Counted from the first letter of the stretch, positions 16,842 through 25,606 are shown. The stretch: DNA of 64,000 bases from Streptoalloteichus tenebrarius (GCF_024171885.1 NZ_JAMTCP010000038.1:1-64000), one strand, 5' to 3'. The notes: a model not told the origin generated them from the sequence alone. Numbers and translations: made by a program.

Positions 16842-17462
16842 ATGCTCGCCAAGGACATCATGACCTCTCCCGTCGTCACCGTCGGGCCGGACTCGTCGTC
16901 GGCGACGGCGGCCGCGCTGCTCACGGAGCACGGCCTCACCGCGCTGCCGGTCGTCCGGGACGTCGACCATCTCGTCGGCATCGTCACCGCGTCCGACCTG
17001 CGGCGGGGACGCGCCCTCCGCGCCTCTTCACCCCAGGACGACGACCCAGAGCGCCCCGACGAGTCGGTGCGCGGCACCGTGGGCGAGGTGATGACCACCC
17101 CGGTGTGCGCGATGGAGCCGGGCAGGGACGTCGCGGACCTCGCCAGGGCGATGCTGGAGGAGGGGATCAGCAGCATCCCCGTCGTCGAGGGCTCCCGTGT
17201 CGTCGGCATCGTCACCGCTCGTGACCTCATCCGCGTCCTGGCCAGGGACGACACCGCGATCGCCGCCGACGTCCGCCACCGCCTGGTGATCTACGGCGGT
17301 TTCGACCGCTGGACCGTGCGGGTCGAGCACGGCGTCGTCACCGTCGAGGACGAGTTCGACGACCCCACTGAACGACACGTGGTCACCGTGCTGGTGCTGA
17401 CCGTGCCGGGCGTGCGTGACGTGCGGGTCCGGCCGGTCGCCCGCGTCCCCGCTCAGCGCTGA
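16842..17462 (+). CDS. CBS-pair plus BON domain protein (Hrp1-like)
   Basis: A 206-residue protein with two CBS motifs and a C-terminal BON domain. CBS1 spans about 7-60 (IMTSPVVTVGPDSS ... LTALPVV..VDHLVGIVTASDLRR) and CBS2 about 82-140 (VMTTPVCAMEPGRDV ... ISSIPVV.GSRVVGIVTARDLI). The BON domain, about 143-200, is of the kind that binds phospholipid or other proteins. CBS pairs bind adenosine nucleotides; the mycobacterial relative Hrp1 (Rv2626c) is strongly DosR-induced, though it lacks BON. AGAAGGAAG precedes the ATG. The intergenic paired GTCC/GGAC palindromes upstream may regulate it. Confidence 0.88.
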   Translation: MLAKDIMTSPVVTVGPDSSSATAAALLTEHGLTALPVVRDVDHLVGIVTASDLRRGRALRASSPQDDDPERPDESVRGTVGEVMTTPVCAMEPGRDVADLARAMLEEGISSIPVVEGSRVVGIVTARDLIRVLARDDTAIAADVRHRLVIYGGFDRWTVRVEHGVVTVEDEFDDPTERHVVTVLVLTVPGVRDVRVRPVARVPAQR

Positions 17463-17504
17463 ACCCCCTCGCGCCGCCGCGTGTCCTGATCGGCATCCCG
17501 CGGG

Positions 17505-17812
17505 GCCGGGCCGGTCCGGGGCGGGTGATCGCGGACAAGGGTTGCTCCAGTCGCGCCCACTCCCTTCGTCGGCGTGACATCCGTGCCGCCATCTCCGAAC
17601 ACCGGGACGTTCGAGTCCACTATGTCCGCCGTGGCCGGATCGGCGCCCGCCCACCCACCTACGATCCCGTGATCTACCGCGCCACACCGTGGTCGAACGC
17701 TGCTTCGACCGGCTCACGCGGTTCCGCCTTATCGCCACCCGCCATGACAAGACCGCCATCTCCTACTGAGGGATCGATCTGGCCACCCTGCTCATCCGGG
17801 CTTGAGGACAGG
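17505..17812 (+). mobile_element. IS5-family transposase remnant (C-terminal part)
   Basis: Translated across frames, the segment gives the C-terminal catalytic half of an IS5/IS427-type DDE transposase: VIADKG(C)SSRA at the start, then YDPVIYR, a frameshifted TPWSNAASTGS corresponding to VVERCFNRLK, and the region before SY..LIDLATLLI. Stops and shifts make it non-functional. It shares near-identical ends with the copy at about 18880-19011. Confidence 0.7.
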
Positions 17813-17815
17813 CCT

Positions 17816-18390
17816 AAGACGTGTCCTCGAAGCTGGTGCGGCTGATCTGGGGTGATCCCGAGGCATGCTCCGCAGGCACGAGTTGCCCGGCGAGCAGTGA
17901 CAGACGCGCGAAGGGACGTCCGCGAGCGGACGAGGCGTCGCATGATCAACGGGATGGCTGTTCACCGCGAAGACGGGTGTGGCATGGCGCGAACTGTCGG
18001 AACGGCATAAGCCCTGGGCGGGGAGTTGACAACCGGTTCTGGCGGTGGTCACGCATCGGAACCCTGTCCCCTCTGGTGACAGGGGTGGCGGGTGGTCGCC
18101 GAGGTGATCAACGAACGCGCCCGGGAGGTCTCGGTCGACTTCAGCACCGCGCGCCCACCAGTACACCGCCGGCGTGAACCAGACGATCACGCCATCGGCT
18201 GCTCCCGCGGCCTTCGACCCCGCCGCCTACCCACGCCACACCACACCGTGGTCGAACCTGCTTCAACCGGCTCACCCGGTTCCGCCTTATCGCCACCCGC
18301 TACGACAAGACCGCCACCTCCTACCGAGGCGTGATCGATCTGGCCACCCTGCTCATCTGGCTGGGAGGACAGGCCCTGGGGCGTGTCTGG
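17816..18390 (+). mobile_element. second decayed IS5-family transposase remnant
   Basis: The left part encodes, with frameshifts, the transposase N-terminus (GRPRADEASHDQRDG, FTAKTGVAWRELSERHK, then NRFWRWSRIGTL). The right part from about 18160 encodes the C-terminal FDPAAYPRH.TPWSNLLQP and YDKTATSYRGVIDLATLLIWLGGQ. The catalytic middle is missing. The N-terminal block also matches the remnant at 21978-22130. Confidence 0.65.
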
Positions 18391-18439
18391 TGGATCTTGA
18401 TGTTGGGGTCCGGCGGAATCCTGGTTTCTAGGCAGGGAG

Positions 18440-19011
18440 TTGGGTGTGGGATGCGGCGCGGGGCGGTGTGGGAGCTGTTGTTGCCGGACCGGTCGCCGTG
18501 TCAGGGCGGCCAGGTGGCGTGATCAGGCCTCAGGTGATCGAGGGCATCGCCTACAAGGACCCGATTGTGCCCCTGGCGGGAGATGCCGGAACGGTTCGAG
18601 CCGTGACAGACGCTGACGGCGCGGTCTTGCTCCCCGTGACACGGGGGCTGGTCGCATCACAGGTCTCCACAGGTCTCCGACCGCGGAGCTGGACGATCAT
18701 GCCCTTGGTCGCTCCTGCGGTGGACCCACCACGACGATCCCTCTCGCCTGCGACGGCCAGCGTCGGCCACTGTCGGTGTTGTTGACCGGCGGCAATGTCA
18801 ACGCCCGCGCCATGTTCGAGGACGTGCTGGCAGGCGAGCGGCTCCGGGGGCCGGGGCCGGGCCGGTCCGGTCCGGCCCGGTCCGGGGCGGGTGATCGCGG
18901 ACAAGGGTTGCTCCAGTCGCGCCCACTCCCTTCGTCGGCGTGACATCCGTGCCGCCATCTCCTACTGAGGGATCGATCTGGCCACCCTGCTCATCCGGGC
19001 TTGAGGACAGG
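18440..19011 (+). mobile_element. third decayed IS5-family transposase remnant with internal deletion
   Basis: The start resembles the transposase N-terminus (WELLLPDRSPCQGGQ, then QVIEGIAYKDP). The segment at about 18700-18840 matches the central region (ACDGQRRPLSVLLTGGNVN, MFEDVLAG), and 18880-19011 matches the C-terminus. Relative to the copy at 17505-17812, the C-terminal part has lost 167 bp exactly between two copies of CCGCCATCTCC (17586 and 17753), leaving one copy at 18952. Confidence 0.65.
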
Positions 19012-19145
19012 CCCAGCGGCCTCGCATTGGCCTTGATCGCCTCATGGTGCGGAAGGCCGTGGAGTCGGCGCGTGGCGCGGTTCTCCGATCGCCACCGCTG
19101 TGCAGCCTCCCGTCGAAGAACTCTCCGAGTGGAGGGGCCGGGCCG

Positions 19146-19176
19146 TTGGTCCCGGTCGACTGGGGACCAAAGTGTG
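19146..19176 (+). promoter_or_regulatory. palindrome TTGGTCCC-N9-GGGACCAA with DosR-like half-site
   Basis: A perfect 8-bp inverted repeat with a nine-base spacer, 66 bp before the GNAT/acyl-CoA synthetase gene. The right arm continues as GGGACCAAAGTGTG, matching the left and central part of the DosR box. It is the best operator candidate for the downstream gene. Confidence 0.45.
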
Positions 19177-19235
19177 CGGAGCGCGGTCGGCGCCGCACCT
19201 AGCGTGGTCAGCGGGACCATCGAGGGAGGACCGTC

Positions 19236-21920
19236 ATGACGGCGTTCACCACGACTCCGCCCACCGGCGTTCGCGCGGTGCTCGCGGACGGGCGGGTGGC
19301 GGTGGTGCGGCGGCTGGGGCCGCCCGACCGCGCCGAACTCACCCGCCTGCACGCCGAACTCCCGGAGCGCGACCAGTTCCTCCGGTTCTTCACCATCCGC
19401 CCGGTCGGGCTCGACGCGATGCTCGCCCGGCTCGTGGAACCGGCGGACGCGCAGCGGCTCGCGCTCGGCGCGTTCCTGGACGAGCGGCTGGTGGGGGTCG
19501 CGCACTTCGACGTGCTCGCCGACCCGACCGAGGCCGAGGTCGCGCTGGTCGTGGACCACCGGCAGCAGGCCCACGGCGTGGGCACCCTGTTGCTGGAGCA
19601 CCTGGCCTCCGCCGCCAGGGAGCGGGGAATCCGCCGGTTCGTCGCCGAGGTCCTCGCCGAGAACGCCCGGATGGTGCGGGTCTTCACCGACGCGGGGTTC
19701 CCGATGACGACGCGGCGTGAGGAGGGGTGCCTGCACGTCGTCCTGTCGCTGGACCCGGTGGAGGCGTACCTGGAGGCCGTCGGTGAACGGGAGAGCCACG
19801 CCGGCGTGGCCAGCCTGTCCGCCCTGCTGCGTCCCCGCTCGGTCGCCGTCGTCGGTGCCAGCCGTCGGCGGGACGCGATCGGCAACGCGGTGCTGCGCGG
19901 CATCCTGTCGGGAGGGTTCACCGGGGCCTGCTACGCCGTCAACCCGCACGCCAGCGAGGTCGAGGGGATTCCCGCCGTCCCCTCGGTCCGCGACCTGCCG
20001 TCCACAGTGGACCTCGCTGTGCTGTGCGTTCCCGCCGAGGCCGTGCCGGAGGTCGCTGAGGAGTGCGGGCGGCACGGCGTCCGCGCCCTCGTGGTCATCA
20101 GCGCGGGCATCACGCAACGCCAAGACCTCGCCGACGGACTGCTGGCCGCCGTGCGCCGCCACGGCATGCGGCTGGTGGGACCCAACTGCCTGGGCGTGGT
20201 CAACACCGAGGCGTCGGTCCGCCTGGCCGCGACGTTCTCCGGCGGGGAGGTCCCGGCCGGCCGCGTCGGCGTCGTCACGCAGTCCGGCGGCATGGGCATC
20301 GCGCTGCTCGACCAGCTCTCCGCGGTCGGGCTCGGAGTGTCCACTCTGGTCTCCACAGGGGACAAGTACGACGTGAGCGGCAACGACCTGCTCATGTGGT
20401 GGCGGCGCGACGCCGACACCGACGTGGCCGTGCTCTACCTGGAGTCCTTCGGCAACCCGAGGAAGTTCGCCCGGCTCGCCCGACGGCTGGCCGCGCGCAA
20501 GCCGGTCGTCGCCGTGCGGACCGGGACCAGCGAGGTCGCGCGGAGGGCCGCCGCCTCCCACACCGCCGCGACGGCCACCCCGGCCGCGACCAGGGACGCG
20601 CTGTACGAACAGGCCGGGGTCATCGCGGTGGAGGACCTGAGCGAACTGCTCGCCGTGACCTGTGCCCTGAGCTGGCAGCCCCTGCCGAAGGGGTCGAGGG
20701 TCGCGGTGGTCAGCAACGCCGGCGGCGCCGGCGTGCTCGCCGCCGACGCCTGCGCCCGGCACGGGCTCGACCTGCCGGAACTCGATCCCCGAACGCGGGA
20801 CGCCCTGCGCCGGCTGGTGCCGGATCACGCCAGTGTCGCCAACCCGGTGGACACCACGGCCGGGGTGACCGACGAGGTCTTCGTCCGCTGCCTACGCGCG
20901 GTGCTCGACGACCCCGGCGTGGACGCCGTGCTCGTCCTGGCCGCGCCCACGGCGGTCACGAACCCCGTCGACGACGTGGCCTCGGCCGTGGCCGACAGTG
21001 ACAAACCGGTCTTCGCGGTCCACGTCGGACAGCTCGACGTGGTGCGGCCCCTCCGCCCGTCCGGCCCCGGCCGCGTGGTGCCCGCCTTCGCCGACCCGGC
21101 CGTGGCCGCCCGGTCGCTCGCGGCCGTCGCCCGGTACTCGGCGTGGCGGGAGCGGCCGACCGGCGCCGTTCCCGACCTGCCGGACATCGACCTGGACGCG
21201 GCCCGCGACCTGGTCGCCGACCACCTCGCCACCCACCAGGACGGCGGTTGGCTGGACCCGGTGTCGACCCTCCGCCTGCTCGGCCACTTCGGGCTCCCGG
21301 TGACTCCCGGGACGGTGGTGGCCGACGCCGACGAGGCCGTCGCCGCGGCCAGGGGATTCCTCGGGCCGGTCGCGGTCAAGGCCGTGGCCACCGGCCTGCT
21401 CCACAAGAGCAGGGGCGGGGGAGTGGTGCTCGGCGTGCGGGGCGACGCCGAGGTGCGCGCCGCCGTGACCCGGCTGCGCTACCGGTTCGGCGAGGACCTG
21501 ACCGGGGTGTTGGTGCAGCCCATGGTGGAGCCCGGCCGGGAACTGCTGGTGGGCGTGCACAACGACGGTGTGTTCGGCCCGCTGGTCGTCCTGGGGTTGG
21601 GCGGGGTGGACACCGATCTGGTGGCCGACCGCACCTGCCGACTGGTTCCGCTCACCGACCGGGACGCCGCCGAGATGCTCGGGCAGCTCCGGTGCGCGCC
21701 CGCCCTGCTGGCCGAGCAGATGGCCCGCCGGTTCGACGCTCCGGCCGTGCTCGACGTGCTGTTGCGGGTGGGACGGCTGGCCGACCTGCTCCCCGAGGTG
21801 GCCGAGCTGGACCTCAACCCGCTCGTCGTGCACGGCACCGGGGCCGTGGTGGTCGACGCCAGGGTCCGCCTCGAACCCCGCCCGTCCGTCGACCCGTTCC
21901 TGCGGCGCCTCCGGGCGTGA
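19236..21920 (+). CDS. GNAT acetyltransferase / NDP-forming acyl-CoA synthetase fusion
   Basis: An 894-residue, multidomain protein. Residues 1-170 form a GNAT domain (acetyl-CoA loop in QQAHGVGTLLLEHL). Next come a CoA-binding Rossmann domain (about 190-320, VVGASRRRDAIGNAVLRGIL), a succinyl-CoA-ligase-like domain with NCLGVVNT, VTQSGGMG and SHTAATATP (the segment that holds the phosphohistidine in this family), and an ATP-grasp domain at about 670-890 (VAVKAVATGLLHKSRGGGV ... ELDLNPLVVHG). The architecture matches Pat-type protein lysine acetyltransferases fused to acetyl-CoA synthetase-like modules, which regulate acyl-CoA metabolism by acylating target enzymes. Similar genes occur in DosR-like clusters. 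The ATG at 19236 has GGGAGG upstream. Confidence 0.88.
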   Translation: MTAFTTTPPTGVRAVLADGRVAVVRRLGPPDRAELTRLHAELPERDQFLRFFTIRPVGLDAMLARLVEPADAQRLALGAFLDERLVGVAHFDVLADPTEAEVALVVDHRQQAHGVGTLLLEHLASAARERGIRRFVAEVLAENARMVRVFTDAGFPMTTRREEGCLHVVLSLDPVEAYLEAVGERESHAGVASLSALLRPRSVAVVGASRRRDAIGNAVLRGILSGGFTGACYAVNPHASEVEGIPAVPSVRDLPSTVDLAVLCVPAEAVPEVAEECGRHGVRALVVISAGITQRQDLADGLLAAVRRHGMRLVGPNCLGVVNTEASVRLAATFSGGEVPAGRVGVVTQSGGMGIALLDQLSAVGLGVSTLVSTGDKYDVSGNDLLMWWRRDADTDVAVLYLESFGNPRKFARLARRLAARKPVVAVRTGTSEVARRAAASHTAATATPAATRDALYEQAGVIAVEDLSELLAVTCALSWQPLPKGSRVAVVSNAGGAGVLAADACARHGLDLPELDPRTRDALRRLVPDHASVANPVDTTAGVTDEVFVRCLRAVLDDPGVDAVLVLAAPTAVTNPVDDVASAVADSDKPVFAVHVGQLDVVRPLRPSGPGRVVPAFADPAVAARSLAAVARYSAWRERPTGAVPDLPDIDLDAARDLVADHLATHQDGGWLDPVSTLRLLGHFGLPVTPGTVVADADEAVAAARGFLGPVAVKAVATGLLHKSRGGGVVLGVRGDAEVRAAVTRLRYRFGEDLTGVLVQPMVEPGRELLVGVHNDGVFGPLVVLGLGGVDTDLVADRTCRLVPLTDRDAAEMLGQLRCAPALLAEQMARRFDAPAVLDVLLRVGRLADLLPEVAELDLNPLVVHGTGAVVVDARVRLEPRPSVDPFLRRLRA

Positions 21921-21977
21921 CCGAGAACCATCCAGACGGGCGGCGGGGTGTGACCTGCGGGAACGGTGTGGGCCGTG

Positions 21978-22445
21978 AAAGAGGTGTCGACAGCCGGTTC
22001 TGGCGGTGGTCGCGCACCGGAACCCTGACCACTCTGGCGAGGCGGGCACGGGTGATCGCCGAGATCATTAACGAACTCGACCGGGAGGTCTCGGTCGACT
22101 TCGCATCGTGCGCGCGTGTGACGGGCATGGTCGACCACTGTCGGTCGTGTTCACGGGCGGCGGTGTCAGCGACACCACCCTGTTCGAGGGTGTTCTGGCC
22201 GGTATCCGGGTCACCCGCGCGGTCGGGCGCTGGCGTGCCATGTCGGGCGGGTGTTCGCGGACAAGGGCTACTCCAGCCGTGCCGACCGTGGACACCTGGC
22301 CCGACGCGGCATCAGATCGACAAGCAACACATCGTGGTCGAGCGCCGCTTCAACCAGCTTCAGCAAGATCGTGCGATCACCCGTCATGGCAGGACGGCCC
22401 TGTCCTGTCGAGCTGTGATCGATCTCGCCACCCTCACGATCTGCC
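21978..22445 (+). mobile_element. decayed IS5-family transposase remnant
   Basis: The left part (DSRFWRWSRTGTL, then EIINELDREVSVDF) is a transposase N-terminal block also present at about 18020-18150. The rest encodes in shifting frames SVVFTGGGVSDTTLFEGVLAGIRV, FADKGYSSRA, IVVERRFNQLQQ and AVIDLATLTI, the catalytic and C-terminal parts. Several frameshifts and stops are present. It fills most of the 632-bp gap between the acetyltransferase fusion and the membrane protein gene. Confidence 0.7.
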
Positions 22446-22552
22446 CTTTTGGGTGAGTGGACGCGGTGTGACGTGCTCCTGGCCGACCGCCGTGTTGGGT
22501 GCCAGGCCACGTCCGTTGTGGAACGGTTGACCGGGAGGCGACACCCGGCGAC

Positions 22553-23563
22553 TCAGCGGTCCTGATCCCCGTCCTTGGGGCGGCCTCCCGGGTGACGGTG
22601 CCGCCAGATCCAGAACACCGTGCAGGACAGGATCGCCCATGCGGCGAGCACCAGGAACGGGAAGAGCTGCTGGTGGCCCCGGAAGTAGACGGCGGTGTGC
22701 TGGGCGTTGACGGACGCGCCCGGCGGAAGCCAGCGGCCGATGTGGCCGAGCACCGACGGCAGCAGGGGCCAGGACACCGCGCCGCCGGAGGACGGGTTGC
22801 CGATCAGCACCATCACGCCCCACGTCGGCAGGATCGCCCACCGCCCGATGAGGGTGTTGAACATCGTGAAGACCATGCCCGAGGTGAACATCGTCAACGC
22901 GAGGATCAGCCAGGACTCGACGAAGGGCAGGTCGAGGGCGCCGAGCACCCAGTCGACGGCTACGGCGATGGTGAAGCCGCCGAGCAGGGAGTACGCGGCG
23001 GTGAAGGCGATGCGTTCCCCCGGGTTGAGCCCGCTCGCGTGGACGCCGAGCTGGATGGCCCCGACGAAGCCGAGGATCACGGCGGCCAACGAGATGTAGA
23101 ACAACGCCAGGCCCCGGGGGTCGCCCCGCTGGAGCGGCTTGATGTCCCTGACCTGGACCGGGATGCCGGTGTTCTGCCCGACCCTGGTCCCGGCCTCGGC
23201 GAGGAGCTGGGCCACCGACGCCCCGGACGCTCCCGACACGTCCAGCTCGATCCCGTCCTGACGCACGGTGATGATCCCGAAGATCTTCTGCTCCTCCACC
23301 GCGTCGCGGGCCTGCTCCGGGGTGTCGTAGGGGCGGAGGTCGAGCGCGGCGTTCAGCGCGCGCTCCATCATCTCGACGAAGACCACGCCGCGGGGGTCGT
23401 CCCGCGCTCCGACGACGCCGGCGGGGATGCGGTGCGGCGTGGGGTTGGCCATGGTGTAGGTGTAGGAGCCCGCGAACAGGCCGGCCACGGTGGCGAGGAT
23501 CAGCACGAGCACCGACGCCGGGAGGAACGGCGAGTCCCGGAACCTGCGCCAGCGCTCGGCCAT
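22553..23563 (-). CDS. membrane protein, YhgE/Pip or DUF3533-like
   Basis: A 336-residue integral membrane protein. One hydrophobic segment near the N-terminus (FLPASVLVLILATVAGLFAGSYTY) is followed by an extracytoplasmic domain of about 110 residues containing NPTPHRIPAGVVG and TPEQARDAVEEQKIFGIITV, and then five or so membrane segments to the C-terminus. This layout is that of the ABC-2-like YhgE/Pip and DUF3533 (SNG1-like) families, whose role in export is poorly defined. GGGAGG lies seven bases before the ATG at 23563; an ATG at 23620 would add 19 polar residues with no such site. It shares a promoter region with the divergent two-domain Usp gene. Confidence 0.7.
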   Translation of the reverse strand: MAERWRRFRDSPFLPASVLVLILATVAGLFAGSYTYTMANPTPHRIPAGVVGARDDPRGVVFVEMMERALNAALDLRPYDTPEQARDAVEEQKIFGIITVRQDGIELDVSGASGASVAQLLAEAGTRVGQNTGIPVQVRDIKPLQRGDPRGLALFYISLAAVILGFVGAIQLGVHASGLNPGERIAFTAAYSLLGGFTIAVAVDWVLGALDLPFVESWLILALTMFTSGMVFTMFNTLIGRWAILPTWGVMVLIGNPSSGGAVSWPLLPSVLGHIGRWLPPGASVNAQHTAVYFRGHQQLFPFLVLAAWAILSCTVFWIWRHRHPGGRPKDGDQDR

Positions 23564-23745
23564 CGCGCCACCTCCCTGGCGCGGGTCGCGGTCGCTCCGG
23601 CTGCCGGACTGATCGGCCATGGGGGCAGGCTTACACCATCGCCGACGCGGGAAACCGGACCGACCAGCCGAGCGTCGGCGCGGAGTCGGACTTCCACCCG
23701 ATGGGGGCGGACGCCGTCCGACGCGCTCGGTCACCGTCGGCTGCC

Positions 23746-23843
23746 GTCGGGCGGGAGCGGGTGTGGCCGGGAAGGCAGGGTCTTGGGTCCCGACGTCGGG
23801 CGGGAGCGGGTGTGGCCGGGAAGACAGGGTCTTTAGTCCCGAC
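23746..23843 (+). repeat. 49-bp tandem duplication, each copy with a DosR-like box
   Basis: Two adjacent 49-bp copies (23746-23794 and 23795-23843) differ at only a few positions. Each contains one GGGTCTT-type box: GGGTCTTGGGTCCC at 23778-23791 and GGGTCTTTAGTCCC at 23827-23840. The second differs from the DosR consensus core GGGACTTTAGTCCC at a single base. They lie 145-207 bp upstream of the two-domain Usp gene. Duplicated boxes upstream of usp-type genes are typical of DosR control. Confidence 0.6.
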
Positions 23844-23984
23844 CTGCGGGCCTTTCGCCGCTGCTCGCCTGCCGTCGAACCCACCTACTGTCGAGGGACA
23901 GACCGCTCGCGGGAGCGCGGTGACCGGCGGCGCGTACGCCCGTCGGCCCGCGCGGGCGCGGCGGACGGGCACCAGGAGGACGAG

Positions 23985-24893
23985 ATGACGAACAGGAACG
24001 TGGGCCACCCCGTCGTGGTGGGAGTCGGCGACCCGACCGACCGGGAGGTCGTGCGGTGGGCCGCCGCCGAGGCGGTCCGCAGGGGCGTCGGGCTCCGTCT
24101 GGTGCACGGCTACGTCGTGATGCCGTACACCATGGACCAGTACGTGCCCGACGCGGACACGATGGCGCGGCGCGCTGGCGAGGCCGTCATGGACGTGGCG
24201 GAGGCAACCGCGCGGGAGGCCTTCCCCAACCTCGCGGTGACCACGGTCCTGACCTACGGCCAGCCGGAACTCGTGCTCTTGGAGGAGTCCGCGAACGCCG
24301 CGCTGGTGGTCGTCGGCACCCACCCCCACTCCGCCCTCACCGAGACCGTGTTCGGCTCGCGCGCCGGCGGCCTCGTCAGAGACGCGGCCTGCCCGGTCGT
24401 GGCCGTGCCGCCCGACTCGGCGGCGTCGGACCGGACGGGGCCGGTGGTGGTCGGCGTGGACGGCAGCCCCGCCTCCCAGGCCGCGCTGGGCTTCGCGTTC
24501 GACGCGGCGTCGCGCCGCGGTGTCCCGCTCCGCGTGGCGCACTACTGGTACGGCGAGCTGACCGACGTCGAGAGGGTCGAGGCCAGGCAGGACCACCACA
24601 TCCTCCTGGCCGAGTCGCTCGCCGGGTACCGGGAGCGCCACCCCGACGTGTCGGTCAGTTTCGAGGCGCGGGCCGCTGACCCCGTCGAGGCGCTTCGCGC
24701 TGAGTCGGCGAGCGCCTGCCTGCTCGTGCTCGGCACGCACGGGCTCGGCCGGCTGGCCAGCGTGCTGCTCGGCTCCGTGAGCCGGGACCTGGTCCGGTCC
24801 GCCCGGTGCCCCGTGGCTGTGGTCCGACCGCAGGGTGAGAAGGCGGAGCGTCCTTCCCGCCTCGCGAACAACGCCGCACCGCGCACCGACTGA
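23985..24893 (+). CDS. tandem-domain universal stress protein
   Basis: A 302-residue protein with two UspA domains, about 1-145 and 152-290. Domain 1 has VVVGVGDPTDREVVRWA and VVVGTHPHSALTETVFGSRAGGLVRDAACPVVAV; domain 2 has VVVGVDGSPASQAALGFAF and LVLGTHGLGRLASVLLGSVSRDLVRSARCPVAVV. The G-x2-G-x9-G(S) ATP motif is canonical in domain 2 and altered in domain 1 (GTHPHSALTETVFGS), so ATP binding may be asymmetric. The length and layout match mycobacterial dormancy Usp proteins such as Rv2623. GGAGGACGAG precedes the ATG at 23985. The promoter region carries the tandem DosR-like boxes, and a strong terminator follows. Confidence 0.9.
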   Translation: MTNRNVGHPVVVGVGDPTDREVVRWAAAEAVRRGVGLRLVHGYVVMPYTMDQYVPDADTMARRAGEAVMDVAEATAREAFPNLAVTTVLTYGQPELVLLEESANAALVVVGTHPHSALTETVFGSRAGGLVRDAACPVVAVPPDSAASDRTGPVVVGVDGSPASQAALGFAFDAASRRGVPLRVAHYWYGELTDVERVEARQDHHILLAESLAGYRERHPDVSVSFEARAADPVEALRAESASACLLVLGTHGLGRLASVLLGSVSRDLVRSARCPVAVVRPQGEKAERPSRLANNAAPRTD

Positions 24894-24917
24894 CCACTGT
24901 GGACAACCACGAAGATG

Positions 24918-24955
24918 GTGCGGACGACGGAACACCTGTCCCGTCGTCCGCACCA
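24918..24955. terminator. strong hairpin terminator
   Basis: A perfect 14-bp stem (GGTGCGGACGACGG) with a ten-base loop, 25 bases after the Usp stop codon. It closes the stress island and separates it from the CRISPR region. Confidence 0.7.
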
Positions 24956-25007
24956 CGTGGTGATCAGCGGCCAGACCGGTGTTCCACTCTCCGCTTCGCG
25001 GAACGGA

Positions 25008-25300
25008 TCAGGAGTTCGCGGCGTTGGCCTGCTTGATGAACTCCATCTGCGCCGGAGTCGACCCACCATAGTTCTCCTCGATCTGCCCGGCGTTCTCCTC
25101 GTACATCCTGGTACAGCGAGTCCCACAGGCCCGGTTCGCCGCCGTGGAACTGCTCCAGCGACCCCATCCACTCCCTGGCCAGCTCACGGCCCTCGGCGCT
25201 GGTCGGGTCGGTCCCCGCGCCGATCGCCGCCTGCACGCGACCGATCAGGTCCGGCCACTGCCGCTCGACCTCGGCGATGGCCTGCTCACCCAGCTTCTAC
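25008..25300 (-). pseudogene. C-terminal fragment of a MerR/TipAS-type regulator
   Basis: Reading leftward, the segment encodes LGEQAIAEVERQWPDLIGRVQAAIGAG, TDPTSAEGRELAREWMGSL and GGEPGLWDSLYQ, and after a frameshift at about 25110 MYEENAGQIEENYGGSTPAQ..FIKQANAANS followed by a stop. This matches the ligand-binding TipAS domain at the end of MerR-family regulators. The DNA-binding N-terminus is gone and the frame is broken, so it is a relic cut off at its right side by the CRISPR region. Confidence 0.6.
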
Positions 25301-25394
25301 CACCGGTGGCGCCGCCGGATCACCGCAGAGTGCATCGAGCCGGAGCTGGCCATGCCTGGAGGCCACGCCGCTGGCCGAGCTGATCTCGGCCGGT

Positions 25395-25606
25395 TCGCCA
25401 TCCCCGCGCGTGCGGTGCCGATGGCCTGGTCGTGAACCGGGCCAGGTCAAGCAGGGAGGCATCCCCGCGCGTGCGGGGCCGATGTGGTGCGGAGCCTCCA
25501 GGACTCCCGGACTTCCGAGGCATCCCCGCGCGTGCGGGGCCGATGCCGTTCTGGCGTGCACAGTGGACGAACACAGAGAGGCATCCCCGCGCGTGCGGGG
25601 CCGATG
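25395..25606 (-). CRISPR. CRISPR array 1: four 29-bp repeats, three 32-bp spacers
   Basis: Repeats begin at 25395, 25456, 25517 and 25578, an exact 61-bp period. The core on the plus strand is CATCCCCGCGCGTGCGGGG; on the transcribed minus strand it reads CCCCGCACGCGCGGGGAT, the usual type I-E hairpin. The leftmost repeat is degenerate at its outer end and has one changed stem base, which marks the leader-distal end, so the leader lies on the right, towards cas3, and transcription is leftward. The repeat differs from that of array 2 outside and within the stem. Confidence 0.92.
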
